DNA of 64,000 bases from UBA1858 sp965262455 (GTDB lineage Bacteria > Pseudomonadota > Gammaproteobacteria > UBA4575). Shown here one piece after another: positions 35,510 through 43,744 of this stretch. The notes below the pieces were generated by a model, which worked only from the letters and a program-made list of their open reading frames with translations, made no database searches and was not told the origin of the DNA. A program made the position numbers and the translations under genes. Each line of letters starts with the position of its first letter. Within the stretch, counting starts at the first letter, position 1. Location: positions 434,001 to 498,000 of the forward strand of contig CBDHFH010000003.1 of NCBI GenBank assembly GCA_965262455.1, written 5' to 3'.

Positions 35510-36247
35510 ATGATTATTATTCCTGCGATAGATATTAAAGAAGGTCGTTGTGTTCGCTTGCGCCAGGGACGCATGGAAGATGAAACAATCTTTTCGGAGG
35601 ATCCGGTAGAGGTAGCAGAGCGCTGGATTGAGGCGGGTGCACAACGACTGCACATTGTCGATCTAGATGGAGCCGTCAGCGGGGCGCCAAGAAATTTCGA
35701 GATAATTAATTCCATCGCAACCAATCATCCCGATATCCCTATTCAAGTCGGTGGGGGAATACGTGATGAAGATACCGTTCAAGATTATCTAAATGCTGGT
35801 GTGCAGTATGTCATTATCGGTACTCGCGCGGTAACTGCTCCACACTTTGTCAATGATCTATGCCTAGAATTTCCCAATCATATTATTGTTGGTCTCGATG
35901 CTAAAGACGGCAAAGTCGCTATCGATGGTTGGTCTAAATTGTCTCATCACGATGTGATTGATTTGGCCCAGCACTTTGAGGCGGATGGAGTAGCTGCCAT
36001 TGTTTTCACTGATGTCAGCCGTGATGGCATGATGCAGGGATTAAATGTCGAATCCACAGTAGAACTCGCTGAGGCCATTCATATTCCTGTGATTGCTTCC
36101 GGTGGAGTCACCAGCATAGATGATATAAAAAATATATGCTCAACAGACGAAGAGGGGATTATCGGCGTGATTGTTGGAAGAGCGTTATATGAAGGAACGA
36201 TAGACCTAGCAGAAGCACATCAGATTGCTAGTCAACATATGGCTTAA
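35510..36247 (+). CDS. hisA: ProFAR isomerase (HisA)
   Basis: A 245-residue (beta/alpha)8 barrel that isomerises ProFAR to PRFAR. It starts IIPAIDIKEGRCVRL with the catalytic Asp, has the phosphate-binding QVGGGIRDED and IIGTRAV, and the second catalytic Asp in VFTDVSRDGMMQG, then ASGGVTS. It lies 13 bp after hisH and 15 bp before hisF. Confidence 0.96.
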   Translation: MIIIPAIDIKEGRCVRLRQGRMEDETIFSEDPVEVAERWIEAGAQRLHIVDLDGAVSGAPRNFEIINSIATNHPDIPIQVGGGIRDEDTVQDYLNAGVQYVIIGTRAVTAPHFVNDLCLEFPNHIIVGLDAKDGKVAIDGWSKLSHHDVIDLAQHFEADGVAAIVFTDVSRDGMMQGLNVESTVELAEAIHIPVIASGGVTSIDDIKNICSTDEEGIIGVIVGRALYEGTIDLAEAHQIASQHMA

Positions 36248-36262
36248 TGCCAACATTAATAC

Positions 36263-37036
36263 ATGTCTTTAGCGAAAAGAATTATTCCCTGTTTAGATGT
36301 TGATGCTGGGCGAGTGGTCAAGGGCGTCAAATTTGTCGACATCCGTGATGCGGGTGATCCTGTCGAGGTTGCCAAACGCTACAATAAAGAAGGCGCCGAC
36401 GAAATTACCTTTTTAGATATCACGGCGAGCTCGGATGAGCGAGATACTATAGAACACGTGGTAGAGAAAGTGGCATCACAAGTATTCATCCCGTTAACGG
36501 TAGGTGGGGGCATTCGCTCAATTGCCGATATCCGTCGCATGCTCAATGCAGGGGCAGATAAAGTCGGCATCAATACGGCGGCAGTTCATAATCCAGAATT
36601 TGTCCAAGAAGCCTCAGAGAAAGTGGGGTCTCAATGCATTGTAGTGTCGATTGACGCTAAACGCGTATCCAATGATCAAGCGCCGAGTAAGTGGGAAATT
36701 TTCACTCATGGTGGACGTAAACCGACTGGTATAGATGCATTAGAATGGGCGAAAAAGATGGCTGACTATGGTGCAGGGGAAGTATTACTCACCAGTATGG
36801 ACCGAGATGGCACAAAATCAGGGTTTGATATTGAGCTTACGCGGGCTATCAGTGAGGCAGTGAGTATCCCGGTGATTGCTTCAGGCGGGGTAGGCAACTT
36901 AAGTCATTTGAGTGCCGGCGTGACTGAGGGTCGAGCAGATGCGGTGCTTGCCGCCAGCATATTTCATTTTGGCGAATATTCCATTGCGCAGGCGAAGCAA
37001 CACATGAAGGATCAAGGCATTACCGTTCGGGGCTAA
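36263..37036 (+). CDS. hisF: Imidazole glycerol phosphate synthase, cyclase subunit
   Basis: A 257-residue (beta/alpha)8 barrel that forms IGP and AICAR from PRFAR and HisH-derived ammonia. Catalytic Asp residues lie in IPCLDVDAGRVVKGV and SMDRDGTKSGFD. TVGGGIRS and ASGGVGN form the phosphate sites. The next gene is hisE, 81 bp on from its likely start, and hisI is not between them. Confidence 0.96.
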   Translation: MSLAKRIIPCLDVDAGRVVKGVKFVDIRDAGDPVEVAKRYNKEGADEITFLDITASSDERDTIEHVVEKVASQVFIPLTVGGGIRSIADIRRMLNAGADKVGINTAAVHNPEFVQEASEKVGSQCIVVSIDAKRVSNDQAPSKWEIFTHGGRKPTGIDALEWAKKMADYGAGEVLLTSMDRDGTKSGFDIELTRAISEAVSIPVIASGGVGNLSHLSAGVTEGRADAVLAASIFHFGEYSIAQAKQHMKDQGITVRG

Positions 37037-37117
37037 ACTTTCTCTGCTCTGTACCGTCTGAATAACACCAATGCTAGGCTGTGATATCCTTCATATTCAA
37101 TCCCTAGAAGTGTGACT

Positions 37118-37441
37118 ATGCAAAACCACGAAATTCTCGAACAATTGCAAAGTGTGCTTATTTCACGAAAAAGTGCGGCCGCTGACGAGTCTTATGTGGC
37201 GGGCTTATATGATAAGGGTATCGATCACATACTGAAAAAAGTAGGTGAGGAATCCAGTGAAGTGATTATTGCGGCAAAAGGATCCGATACTGTCGCGTTA
37301 ACCAAAGAGGTAGCAGATCTTTGGTTTCACTGCATGGTAATGCTAGCGGATAAAGATATTGACATAAACGATGTATTAGCAGAATTAAGTCATCGTTTTG
37401 GAACCTCGGGCTTAGAAGAAAAAGCCAGTCGTTCTACTTAA
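37118..37441 (+). CDS. hisE: Phosphoribosyl-ATP pyrophosphatase
   Basis: About 107 residues from the ATG at 37118, which has AGAAG at a good distance. A GTG at 37112 is also in frame but too close to that site. HisE hydrolyses phosphoribosyl-ATP to phosphoribosyl-AMP. The MazG-like metal-binding helices are visible: KKVGEESSEVIIAAK and EVADLWFHCMVML. It is a stand-alone HisE; the HisI cyclohydrolase is neither fused nor adjacent. Confidence 0.93.
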   Translation: MQNHEILEQLQSVLISRKSAAADESYVAGLYDKGIDHILKKVGEESSEVIIAAKGSDTVALTKEVADLWFHCMVMLADKDIDINDVLAELSHRFGTSGLEEKASRST

Positions 37442-37467
37442 CACATAAAGAATTTTGGAGACATTAA

Positions 37468-37647
37468 ATGGGCATTAGTATTTGGCAGTTGTTAATCATC
37501 TTAGCCATAGTTTTGTTATTGTTTGGAACAAAACGCCTGAAGAATATTGGTGGTGATGTAGGTGGCGCGATCAAAAACTTCAAGTCAGCTGTAAAAGAAG
37601 GTGAGGAAGAAAACACGTCCGATTCTGACAAACCTAAAGACAGTTAA
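37468..37647 (+). CDS. tatA: Twin-arginine translocase subunit TatA
   Basis: A 59-residue protein. It starts MGISIWQLLIILAIVLLLFG with the conserved transmembrane helix, then a hinge (TKRLKNIGGDVGGAIKNFK, amphipathic) and a charged, acidic tail. A GGAG Shine-Dalgarno lies 7 bases upstream. TatA forms the variable-size pore for folded Tat substrates. It lies between hisE and tatB, the order seen in many Gammaproteobacteria. Confidence 0.95.
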   Translation: MGISIWQLLIILAIVLLLFGTKRLKNIGGDVGGAIKNFKSAVKEGEEENTSDSDKPKDS

Positions 37648-37667
37648 ACAAAGCTCTATCTCTATAT

Positions 37668-37994
37668 ATGTTTGACTTTAGCTTTTGGGAGCTGGCAATT
37701 GTTCTGATTGTGGCCTTATTAGTTGTCGGGCCTGACAAACTCCCTGTGCTGGCCGCAAAAATCGGTCGCTGGATCGGTAAAGCAAAACGCATGATGATGT
37801 CAGTACGCTCAGATATTGAAAACGAACTTAAAGCGGCCGAATTAAAAGAAATGCTTGAAAAACAACAAAGTGAAATTTCTCAATTGAGAAATATACTTAA
37901 TGATACTCAGTCGGATGCGCAACAAGAAGTTCAAAAAGCCTTAGATAGTATTCCATCTGATAGCGTGGAAAAAACGGCTAACAAACTCGATTAA
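37668..37994 (+). CDS. tatB: Twin-arginine translocase subunit TatB
   Basis: A 108-residue protein: MFDFSFWELAIVLIVALLVV helix with the conserved glutamate, the GPDKLP hinge, then an amphipathic helix and a coiled-coil-like tail (LKEMLEKQQSEISQL). TatB with TatC makes the receptor for twin-arginine signal peptides. It lies 20 bp after tatA and 24 bp before tatC. Confidence 0.95.
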   Translation: MFDFSFWELAIVLIVALLVVGPDKLPVLAAKIGRWIGKAKRMMMSVRSDIENELKAAELKEMLEKQQSEISQLRNILNDTQSDAQQEVQKALDSIPSDSVEKTANKLD

Positions 37995-38018
37995 TTAATC
38001 TCTAAACTCTCTTGTTCT

Positions 38019-38867
38019 ATGTCAACAGAAGCGTCTAATGAAACAGATAAGCAAGAGTCTCTAGTCAGCCATCTCGTCGAACTTCGAAATCGTTTAATTA
38101 AAATTGTCATAGGCATTGTAGTAGTCCTGTTGGGCCTTTTCCCTTTTGCCAATCAAATCTATTCTTTCTTAGCTGAACCATTACTCAAGCACTTGCCTGA
38201 AAGTAGCACAATGGTTGCCATTGATGTGGCTTCACCATTTCTAACGCCGTTCAAATTAGTCATGTTGTTGGCAATCGTGCTAACCATTCCGTGGATTCTT
38301 TATCAGCTCTGGGCATTTATCGCGCCTGGTTTGTATAAACATGAAAAGCGGCTGGTGATGCCTTTGCTTGTGTCGAGTTCAATTTTATTTTACCTGGGCA
38401 TGGTGTTCGCGTATTTCGTGGTATTTCCACTGGTGTTTGGTTTTTTCACCAAAGTGACACCGGATGGGGTTGCGGTGATGACAGATATAAGTCGTTATCT
38501 AGACTTTGTCACTAAAATGTTTATTGCTTTTGGTGCTGCTTTCGAAGTGCCTGTGTTAACGTTCGTACTGGTCATGACAGGAGTGACTACAGTAGAGGCA
38601 TTATCTGCAGCACGATCTTATGTCATTGTGGCTGCTTTTGTTGTCGGCATGTTGTTAACTCCGCCGGATGTCATTTCACAATTATTACTTGCTTTTCCAG
38701 TATGGTTACTGTTTGAATTAGGTTTGTTGATGTCTAGAATTTTCAATAAAAAAGTTAATGTCGAGAATAATCGATTTCGGCCGATGACAGATGAAGAAAT
38801 GGATCTTGAGCTTGATGAAATAGAGTTACTTGAGTCTGAACAAGAAAACAAAATTGATAAACCATAA
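38019..38867 (+). CDS. tatC: Twin-arginine translocase subunit TatC
   Basis: A 282-residue membrane protein with six hydrophobic helices. Signature segments are SHLVELRNRLIKI at the N-terminus, the periplasmic loop with FIAPGLYKHEKR and FEVPVLTFVL. The tail is strongly acidic (DEEMDLELDEIELLESEQE). It recognises the twin-arginine motif together with TatB. gpmI begins 12 bp downstream. Confidence 0.96.
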   Translation: MSTEASNETDKQESLVSHLVELRNRLIKIVIGIVVVLLGLFPFANQIYSFLAEPLLKHLPESSTMVAIDVASPFLTPFKLVMLLAIVLTIPWILYQLWAFIAPGLYKHEKRLVMPLLVSSSILFYLGMVFAYFVVFPLVFGFFTKVTPDGVAVMTDISRYLDFVTKMFIAFGAAFEVPVLTFVLVMTGVTTVEALSAARSYVIVAAFVVGMLLTPPDVISQLLLAFPVWLLFELGLLMSRIFNKKVNVENNRFRPMTDEEMDLELDEIELLESEQENKIDKP

Positions 38868-38879
38868 TAACTCGCAGTT

Positions 38880-40421
38880 ATGGCAGACACGGAACAAGAC
38901 ACAATTAAACGCGCGATATTAATTATCCTTGATGGTTTTGGCGTAAATGATGAAGGAGAACATAATGGTGTGACAGAGGCACATACCCCTGTGCTTGATC
39001 AATACTTCTCTCAGTACCCTTACACCACATTAGAAGCCTCAGGCGCAGCTGTTGGTTTACCTGATGGCCAAATGGGGAATTCTGAAGTCGGCCATATTAC
39101 GATGGGTTGTGGCAACATCATTCATCAAGACTTAGTGTTGATAAATGATGCTATACACAATGGTAGCTTTTTTAAAAATCCAGTTCTTGTAAACGCATTA
39201 CAAAAAGCAAAAGACAAATCACGTCCTATTCATTTATTGGGCTTAGTGTCTGACGGGGGAGTCCATTCACATATTGAACACCTAAAAGCACTACTGATGA
39301 TGTGCAAACTTAATGGTGTCAAGCCTGCGGTACATATGATTACTGATGGTCGTGATACTAGTCCAAATAGTGCGTTAAGTTATTATGAAGACATTAAAGA
39401 CTTGCTCAATGAAACAAATGGTGCGGTACATAGTGTTATTGGTCGTTACTATGCGATGGATCGTGATCGCCGTTGGGAACGTACTGAAGCCGCATGGAAA
39501 ACACTGGTGAGTGATTGTGGGTTACATGCCTCTAATGCACGTGAAGCTATCAAGGCGTCCTACGAGAAAGAGGTTTATGATGAATTCATTGAACCGACAG
39601 TGATCAAGGATACCAGTCGTATCGAGAATGACGACGAAGTTATATTCTTTAATTTTCGCAATGACAGGCCTCGCCAATTAGGTGCAGCATTAGCAGAGCC
39701 GCACTTCAATGATTTTGATCGTGGGCAATTCCCTGCGGTAAGCATGTGCACCATGACAGTATTTCATTCATCTTTTTGTAGTCCAGTCGCCTTTACTTCT
39801 GAGCATCCGAAAGTATCCCTTGCTGAAGTAGTAAGCAATATGGGGTTAAAACAATTGCATTGCGCAGAAACTGAAAAATACCCTCATGTCACTTTCTTCA
39901 TCAATGGCGGCAAAGAAAAACCTTATCCTGGTGAAGATAGGATTATGGTGCCTTCGCCCAAGGTGGCGACCTATGACTTGAAACCAGAAATGAGTGCTAA
40001 AGAAGTCGCCGATGTTGTGATTAATTCTATACAGCAGGGCGAACATAGTTTAATTATTGTTAACTTTGCCAATGGCGATATGGTAGGACACACTGCCGTG
40101 CCAACAGCAATTATTAAAGCACTAGAGGTAATGGATAACGAAGTCGGCAGAGTGCTCCATGCGGCAATTAATCAACAGGTTAATGTTTTACTGACATCCG
40201 ATCATGGTAACTGTGATGAAATGTACGACGCATTAACGGGTGACCCTCACACCCAGCACACAACAAATCCGGTGCCATGCATGGTAATCAATCATGCAGA
40301 GAGTCAAACACAATTAGCCAAGGGTATGGGTTTGGGCTCGGTCACGCCCACGATACTAGATTTAATGAATATTCCAATACCTGGAAATATGCAAGAACCT
40401 TCATTAATAGTTAAGAAATAA
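38880..40421 (+). CDS. gpmI: 2,3-bisphosphoglycerate-independent phosphoglycerate mutase
   Basis: A 513-residue Mn-dependent enzyme that interconverts 3- and 2-phosphoglycerate. Metal and catalytic segments are present: ILDGFG at the start, GNSEVGH with the phospho-serine, DGRDTSP, RYYAMDRDRRWERT, FRNDRPRQ, NFANGDMVGHT and SDHGNCDEM. Last gene of the plus-strand his-tat-gpmI array. Convergent with the secreted-protein gene 14 bp away. Confidence 0.96.
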   Translation: MADTEQDTIKRAILIILDGFGVNDEGEHNGVTEAHTPVLDQYFSQYPYTTLEASGAAVGLPDGQMGNSEVGHITMGCGNIIHQDLVLINDAIHNGSFFKNPVLVNALQKAKDKSRPIHLLGLVSDGGVHSHIEHLKALLMMCKLNGVKPAVHMITDGRDTSPNSALSYYEDIKDLLNETNGAVHSVIGRYYAMDRDRRWERTEAAWKTLVSDCGLHASNAREAIKASYEKEVYDEFIEPTVIKDTSRIENDDEVIFFNFRNDRPRQLGAALAEPHFNDFDRGQFPAVSMCTMTVFHSSFCSPVAFTSEHPKVSLAEVVSNMGLKQLHCAETEKYPHVTFFINGGKEKPYPGEDRIMVPSPKVATYDLKPEMSAKEVADVVINSIQQGEHSLIIVNFANGDMVGHTAVPTAIIKALEVMDNEVGRVLHAAINQQVNVLLTSDHGNCDEMYDALTGDPHTQHTTNPVPCMVINHAESQTQLAKGMGLGSVTPTILDLMNIPIPGNMQEPSLIVKK

Positions 40422-40435
40422 ATATTCCCTAAGCA

Positions 40436-41248
40436 TTAATCAAACGGGTTCCACCACTTTTTCTTTTTTTTCTTTTCTTCCTGAATATCGTCATAAGAAG
40501 GTTGAGATGCAAGGTACTCTTCTTCTGAGGGGGGCACATAGGAATCATCAAGCACTCTAGCTACTTCACTTTGATCGCTGCCTTCAATTTGTTGTTGGTA
40601 AGTTGCCGATAAGGTTCTGATCGCATTGACAACTTGAGGAGGTGAGGCGCTTTTTCTTAATGGAATATTTGTTGTGTTACCCTTTTCTTGTGATTCATAT
40701 TTTCTTTGCAGTAAAAACCTTAGGTCTGGTGCAAATTGCGCCCAGGGATCAGCGGTGACGAACTTCCGTTTAATATTATTGCTGACAACTTGGATATTCT
40801 GTTGACCAAATAATAATAATGAGGCACCTGCTTCTGATACGTTTAAGCCTTCTCTAGAGATAGAAAATGCAACATCAATACACTTATCAATTCGTTGGTC
40901 TTTTTCTGGTGAGTTACCTGCACGAACACAGACTTTTTTAATAAATTTGATATCGGTATCTGTGACGTCAACAGAGCGGCCGTCAATGCTACCTCTTAGC
41001 TGACTTTCTGCTTTTCTTTCTTCAGCTGTGTTGCCGGATCCATAGCCCTCTTGCACTATGACGACAGGCTTTTGGTAGGGCTGATAAGTTGGTTGTGTGT
41101 CTGCTGATTGCGAGCAAAGCTTAGTAATTTGCTCTTGGTTGAATCCCTTGTCCAAATAAAACTGAATAGTGTCTTGTGTACAATTGGCCCAAGAATATGA
41201 GGGTAAGAAGAGTAGTAAAGGTAAACTAAAAACTAAGTGTTTCAACAT
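40436..41248 (-). CDS. Secreted protein of unknown function
   Basis: About 270 residues from the ATG at 41248. The frame is open to 41326, but only the later start gives a clean signal peptide (MLKHLVFSLPLLLFLPSYSWA). The mature N-terminus NCTQDTIQFYLDKGFNQEQI resembles short motifs in other small secreted proteins that end in a cysteine (TKLCS), suggesting a disulfide. Two more cysteines (VCVRAG, DKCID) sit mid-protein. The tail is acidic then lysine-rich and ends KKWWNPFD. No domain recognised. It lies downstream of the porin but behind the porin's terminator, so it probably has its own promoter. Confidence 0.75.
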   Translation of the reverse strand: MLKHLVFSLPLLLFLPSYSWANCTQDTIQFYLDKGFNQEQITKLCSQSADTQPTYQPYQKPVVIVQEGYGSGNTAEERKAESQLRGSIDGRSVDVTDTDIKFIKKVCVRAGNSPEKDQRIDKCIDVAFSISREGLNVSEAGASLLLFGQQNIQVVSNNIKRKFVTADPWAQFAPDLRFLLQRKYESQEKGNTTNIPLRKSASPPQVVNAIRTLSATYQQQIEGSDQSEVARVLDDSYVPPSEEEYLASQPSYDDIQEEKKKKKKWWNPFD

Positions 41249-41342
41249 GTATGCGTGCCTGGGTGAAATATAGTTATTATGGACATGAATACTACAAGAT
41301 AGTTTGCATAAAATCAGCTTTATCAAATAAATTATTAATAGA

Positions 41343-41376
41343 CATAAAAAAAGCAGGCTCCCTAGGAGCCTGCTTT
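41343..41376 (-). terminator. Rho-independent terminator of the porin gene
   Basis: A perfect 12-bp inverted repeat (AAAGCAGGCTCC at 41350-41361 and its complement at 41365-41376) with a 3-base loop. On the minus strand it is followed by a run of T. It lies 31 bp past the porin stop, in the right orientation for that gene. Confidence 0.92.
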
Positions 41377-41406
41377 ATGTGACTTAATTAAGAATTAACT
41401 CTTAAT

Positions 41407-42711
41407 TTAGAACCACTGTACGATACCAAAAGCAAACATATCTGCATCGCCACCAACTACAGTACCAGCCCCGCCAATACCGAAGTCATAGTTAGCGTTA
41501 TCTTCGTTGTCAACATCAGAGTATGTCAAACGCAGTTCTGTACCTGCAGGCATTGTGTAGAAAATACCAAGGTTGAACGCAGTCGCATCAGTGTCATCTT
41601 CTGTAACGTTACAAGAACTACAATCAAACTCATCAGCATCCATATAAGAGAAACGGAAGTCAAATCCATTTCCAAATGTCTGCTTACCAGAAACCATCCA
41701 AGCAGTACGGTCCATATCTAAGTTAGCAGCATCTGTAGTTAGTGAAGTATTGCCGCTAAGTAGTGTACCACCTGAACAGTTTTCCCAGTCATACTCTAAA
41801 TCTTCCCACATAACAGAAATCTGAGTTGTCTGGCCAGTTCCCCATGAGTGAATGTAGCGACCTGCTAAACGGTATGATTTATCGTCAGAGTCTTCACAAG
41901 CGAAACTCGCTGCAGCCCACTCATCATGTTGCTGGTAAGTTGCTGCAAGCCATACGTTGCCACCATTCGCTAGAGTGTTCTCATAGGCAACACCCATTGA
42001 CCAAATGCGAGGATCAACTTCTTCAACAGTAGCGAGTGAAGTTGTAACTTCAGTTTCTTCTAGACCATTGTTGTTAGTAGTGGCAATTCTGAAGCTAAGT
42101 CCATTCAAATTTGGCGACCAGTACTGTATGATCTCTTCCTGACGACGGTTGAAACCTTGTGTGTTTGCACCAACGAAACCAAAACCACCATTATAAAATA
42201 ATGTGCCGTAGCCGACAGAACCCATGATTGAGGTATGTGAGTCAGCGCCTGCATCATAGAAAGGGTCAACCCATTGTGCAACCATTTCATTGTACGGAAG
42301 CAACCATTGTCCAAACATGATTTCACCAAACGATCCACTCAAGCTGATTTTACTGTTTCTGTTACAGAAATCAGAAGCACCGTTTAGCCTGTTATGGAAT
42401 GTGAATTGTTCACATTGGAAGTTAACATTGATGTCTTGGCCGCCCATAGACATACCTGTTGGCAATGTTGCTGCAAAACCAATGTTGGCAGCATTGTTGT
42501 TGATTCGTGAAAAATCACGATCGCGCTGACCATCTGGGTTAGCTACTAAGTCAATAGAAGTTGTATCAACTGAGACATGTTCCCATGACCAGTTTTGCCA
42601 TCCGTAGATAGTCCAGTTTGAATTAGCGTTACCACCACCAACACCACCAGCCATTACAGCTGAAGATGCTAGGCCTAGTGCTAGCGCTGTTCCTAATAGT
42701 TTAATTTTCAT
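41407..42711 (-). CDS. Gram-negative outer-membrane porin
   Basis: About 434 residues from the ATG at 42711, which is preceded by AGAGGAG at ideal spacing. The signal peptide is MKIKLLGTALALGLASSAVMA. The mature protein begins after it and is beta-rich with alternating aromatic residues (WTIYGWQNWSWEH), glycine-rich turns and a C-terminal phenylalanine (FGIVQWF), the signal for BAM-mediated insertion. This is the general porin fold (16-strand type likely). It ends at a strong terminator, has a very long untranslated upstream region and is probably highly expressed and regulated. The solute specificity is unknown. Confidence 0.88.
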   Translation of the reverse strand: MKIKLLGTALALGLASSAVMAGGVGGGNANSNWTIYGWQNWSWEHVSVDTTSIDLVANPDGQRDRDFSRINNNAANIGFAATLPTGMSMGGQDINVNFQCEQFTFHNRLNGASDFCNRNSKISLSGSFGEIMFGQWLLPYNEMVAQWVDPFYDAGADSHTSIMGSVGYGTLFYNGGFGFVGANTQGFNRRQEEIIQYWSPNLNGLSFRIATTNNNGLEETEVTTSLATVEEVDPRIWSMGVAYENTLANGGNVWLAATYQQHDEWAAASFACEDSDDKSYRLAGRYIHSWGTGQTTQISVMWEDLEYDWENCSGGTLLSGNTSLTTDAANLDMDRTAWMVSGKQTFGNGFDFRFSYMDADEFDCSSCNVTEDDTDATAFNLGIFYTMPAGTELRLTYSDVDNEDNANYDFGIGGAGTVVGGDADMFAFGIVQWF

Positions 42712-42858
42712 TGAGACTCCTCTCATTGATTTATTTAAGTTAAAAGTACTCGAGTAATTACTTGGCGCAGATAATTTTAGTCAGATTGCTACCGCATCCC
42801 TACCGTCTCTAATCTGCTAAGCAATGGTTTAAGTTACTAAGTATTCTTTGAGTAACCT

Positions 42859-42890
42859 GTTAAGTATGTTGTATATGCAACATACTTAAC
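42859..42890. repeat. 13-bp perfect inverted repeat with 6-base loop
   Basis: GTTAAGTATGTTG pairs with CAACATACTTAAC across TATATG. No T-run follows on either strand, so it looks more like an operator or an RNA stem than a terminator. About 150 bp upstream of the porin start. Confidence 0.75.
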
Positions 42891-43032
42891 TGACATTGCC
42901 TATCAAGCGTTGCAATCCTACCACAGAGATTTTGCGAGATACCAACAAAAATGCATATTTTGTTGTATAAGAGCAACACTTAAAAATTTTATATAACTTG
43001 TTGATTTATATGCTTTTATTAAACTGACATTA

Positions 43033-43064
43033 AGAAATTGTGTGGTTTAGCACACACAATTTCT
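43033..43064. repeat. 12-bp perfect inverted repeat with 8-base loop
   Basis: AGAAATTGTGTG pairs with CACACAATTTCT around GTTTAGCA. No T-run follows. It is the second of three dyads in the region upstream of the porin. Confidence 0.7.
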
Positions 43065-43087
43065 GTGATAAGTCTAACTACTAATCT

Positions 43088-43122
43088 GAGCAATAATGTT
43101 GTGAAAATACAACTTATTGCTC
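43088..43122. repeat. 9+5-bp hairpin-forming inverted repeat
   Basis: GAGCAATAA-T-GTTGT pairs with ACAAC-TTATTGCTC, leaving one bulged T and a GAAAAT loop. It contains one of the GTTG...CAAC dyads. It could be an RNA stem or a protein site. Confidence 0.7.
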
Positions 43123-43260
43123 AATATCTACTGTTATAGATGTATTTTGCAGTTGTTGGAGTATTGATCTCATCAGGAATAAGTGTAGGGTTATCTAATG
43201 TTGCGATAAAAATTGCATGTTTAATCATATAGTTAAGTAAATTATTAACGATTTAATGAC

Positions 43261-43341
43261 ATGACAATCAATCTAACCATTGCGCTTATAATCTTAGTGT
43301 TGAGCATTGCCTGGCTGATGTGGGGATGGGCTAAGCGGTAA
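43261..43341 (+). CDS. Possible 26-residue membrane miniprotein
   Basis: ATG to TAA encodes MTINLTIALIILVLSIAW followed by LMWGWAKR: a single hydrophobic helix with a positively charged end, the usual make-up of small inner-membrane subunits or regulators. There is no clear Shine-Dalgarno upstream. It lies convergent with the 131-residue ORF, 3 bp apart. The composition is suggestive but the ORF is short enough to be chance. Confidence 0.3.
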   Translation: MTINLTIALIILVLSIAWLMWGWAKR

Positions 43342-43344
43342 ACA

Positions 43345-43740
43345 CTAAACCAGATCTGTTTTTGAAATGAATTTTATCGGGGTTTGCTCGGTGAATTCTT
43401 TGTCATAGATGATTTCGATAGATAATTGATTGTCTCGAGTGGCAATCTTTAGATGTTTTACATCCGGGTAGCGTGTCGCTAAATATGCACTTGAAATTGC
43501 TGCGATGGATTCGTTCTCAGTCAGTAGCGCATTAGCTAAATTGTTCGCCATGAATATGGCTTTATCTTTTGTGCTCGGGGCCTTCAGATATTTTCCTGCG
43601 ATAGAAATGCCCTTATTTAGTTTAGCCTCTAACTGCTTTAAATCGTCTATTTGTTTTTGATTAAGTTCTCGTTCGCGAAAATACTCAAGTACTTTTGTTG
43701 AGTTTAAAGAAACAGTAAAAATTGAACTAGTTGAAGCCAT
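43345..43740 (-). CDS. Hypothetical protein, second gene of an unrecognised pair
   Basis: About 131 residues from the ATG at 43740; an upstream start would overlap the next gene. It begins MASTSSIFTVSLNSTKVLEY and is helical and soluble, with no signal peptide or membrane segment. It contains an ALLTENESIAAISSAYLATRYPD segment (split helices) and ends in a beta-like IEIIYDKEF. I do not recognise a family. It is 4 bp downstream of the 153-residue ORF, so the two are probably one operon. Confidence 0.6.
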   Translation of the reverse strand: MASTSSIFTVSLNSTKVLEYFRERELNQKQIDDLKQLEAKLNKGISIAGKYLKAPSTKDKAIFMANNLANALLTENESIAAISSAYLATRYPDVKHLKIATRDNQLSIEIIYDKEFTEQTPIKFISKTDLV

Positions 43741-43744
43741 GATC

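Larger units (their letters stand above)
42712..43260. promoter_or_regulatory. Structured ~550-bp intergenic region upstream of the porin
   Basis: No convincing ORF lies here. The stretch carries three strong inverted repeats (listed separately) and a GTTG-N6/8-CAAC dyad at 42868-42881, 42962-42977 and 43098-43113. A weaker dyad GTTACT...AGTAAC is at 42833-42856. The DNA is A+T-rich by eye. It must contain the porin promoter on the minus strand and may contain operators for a regulator, a long 5' UTR, or an sRNA gene. I could not fix a promoter by eye. Confidence 0.6.
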
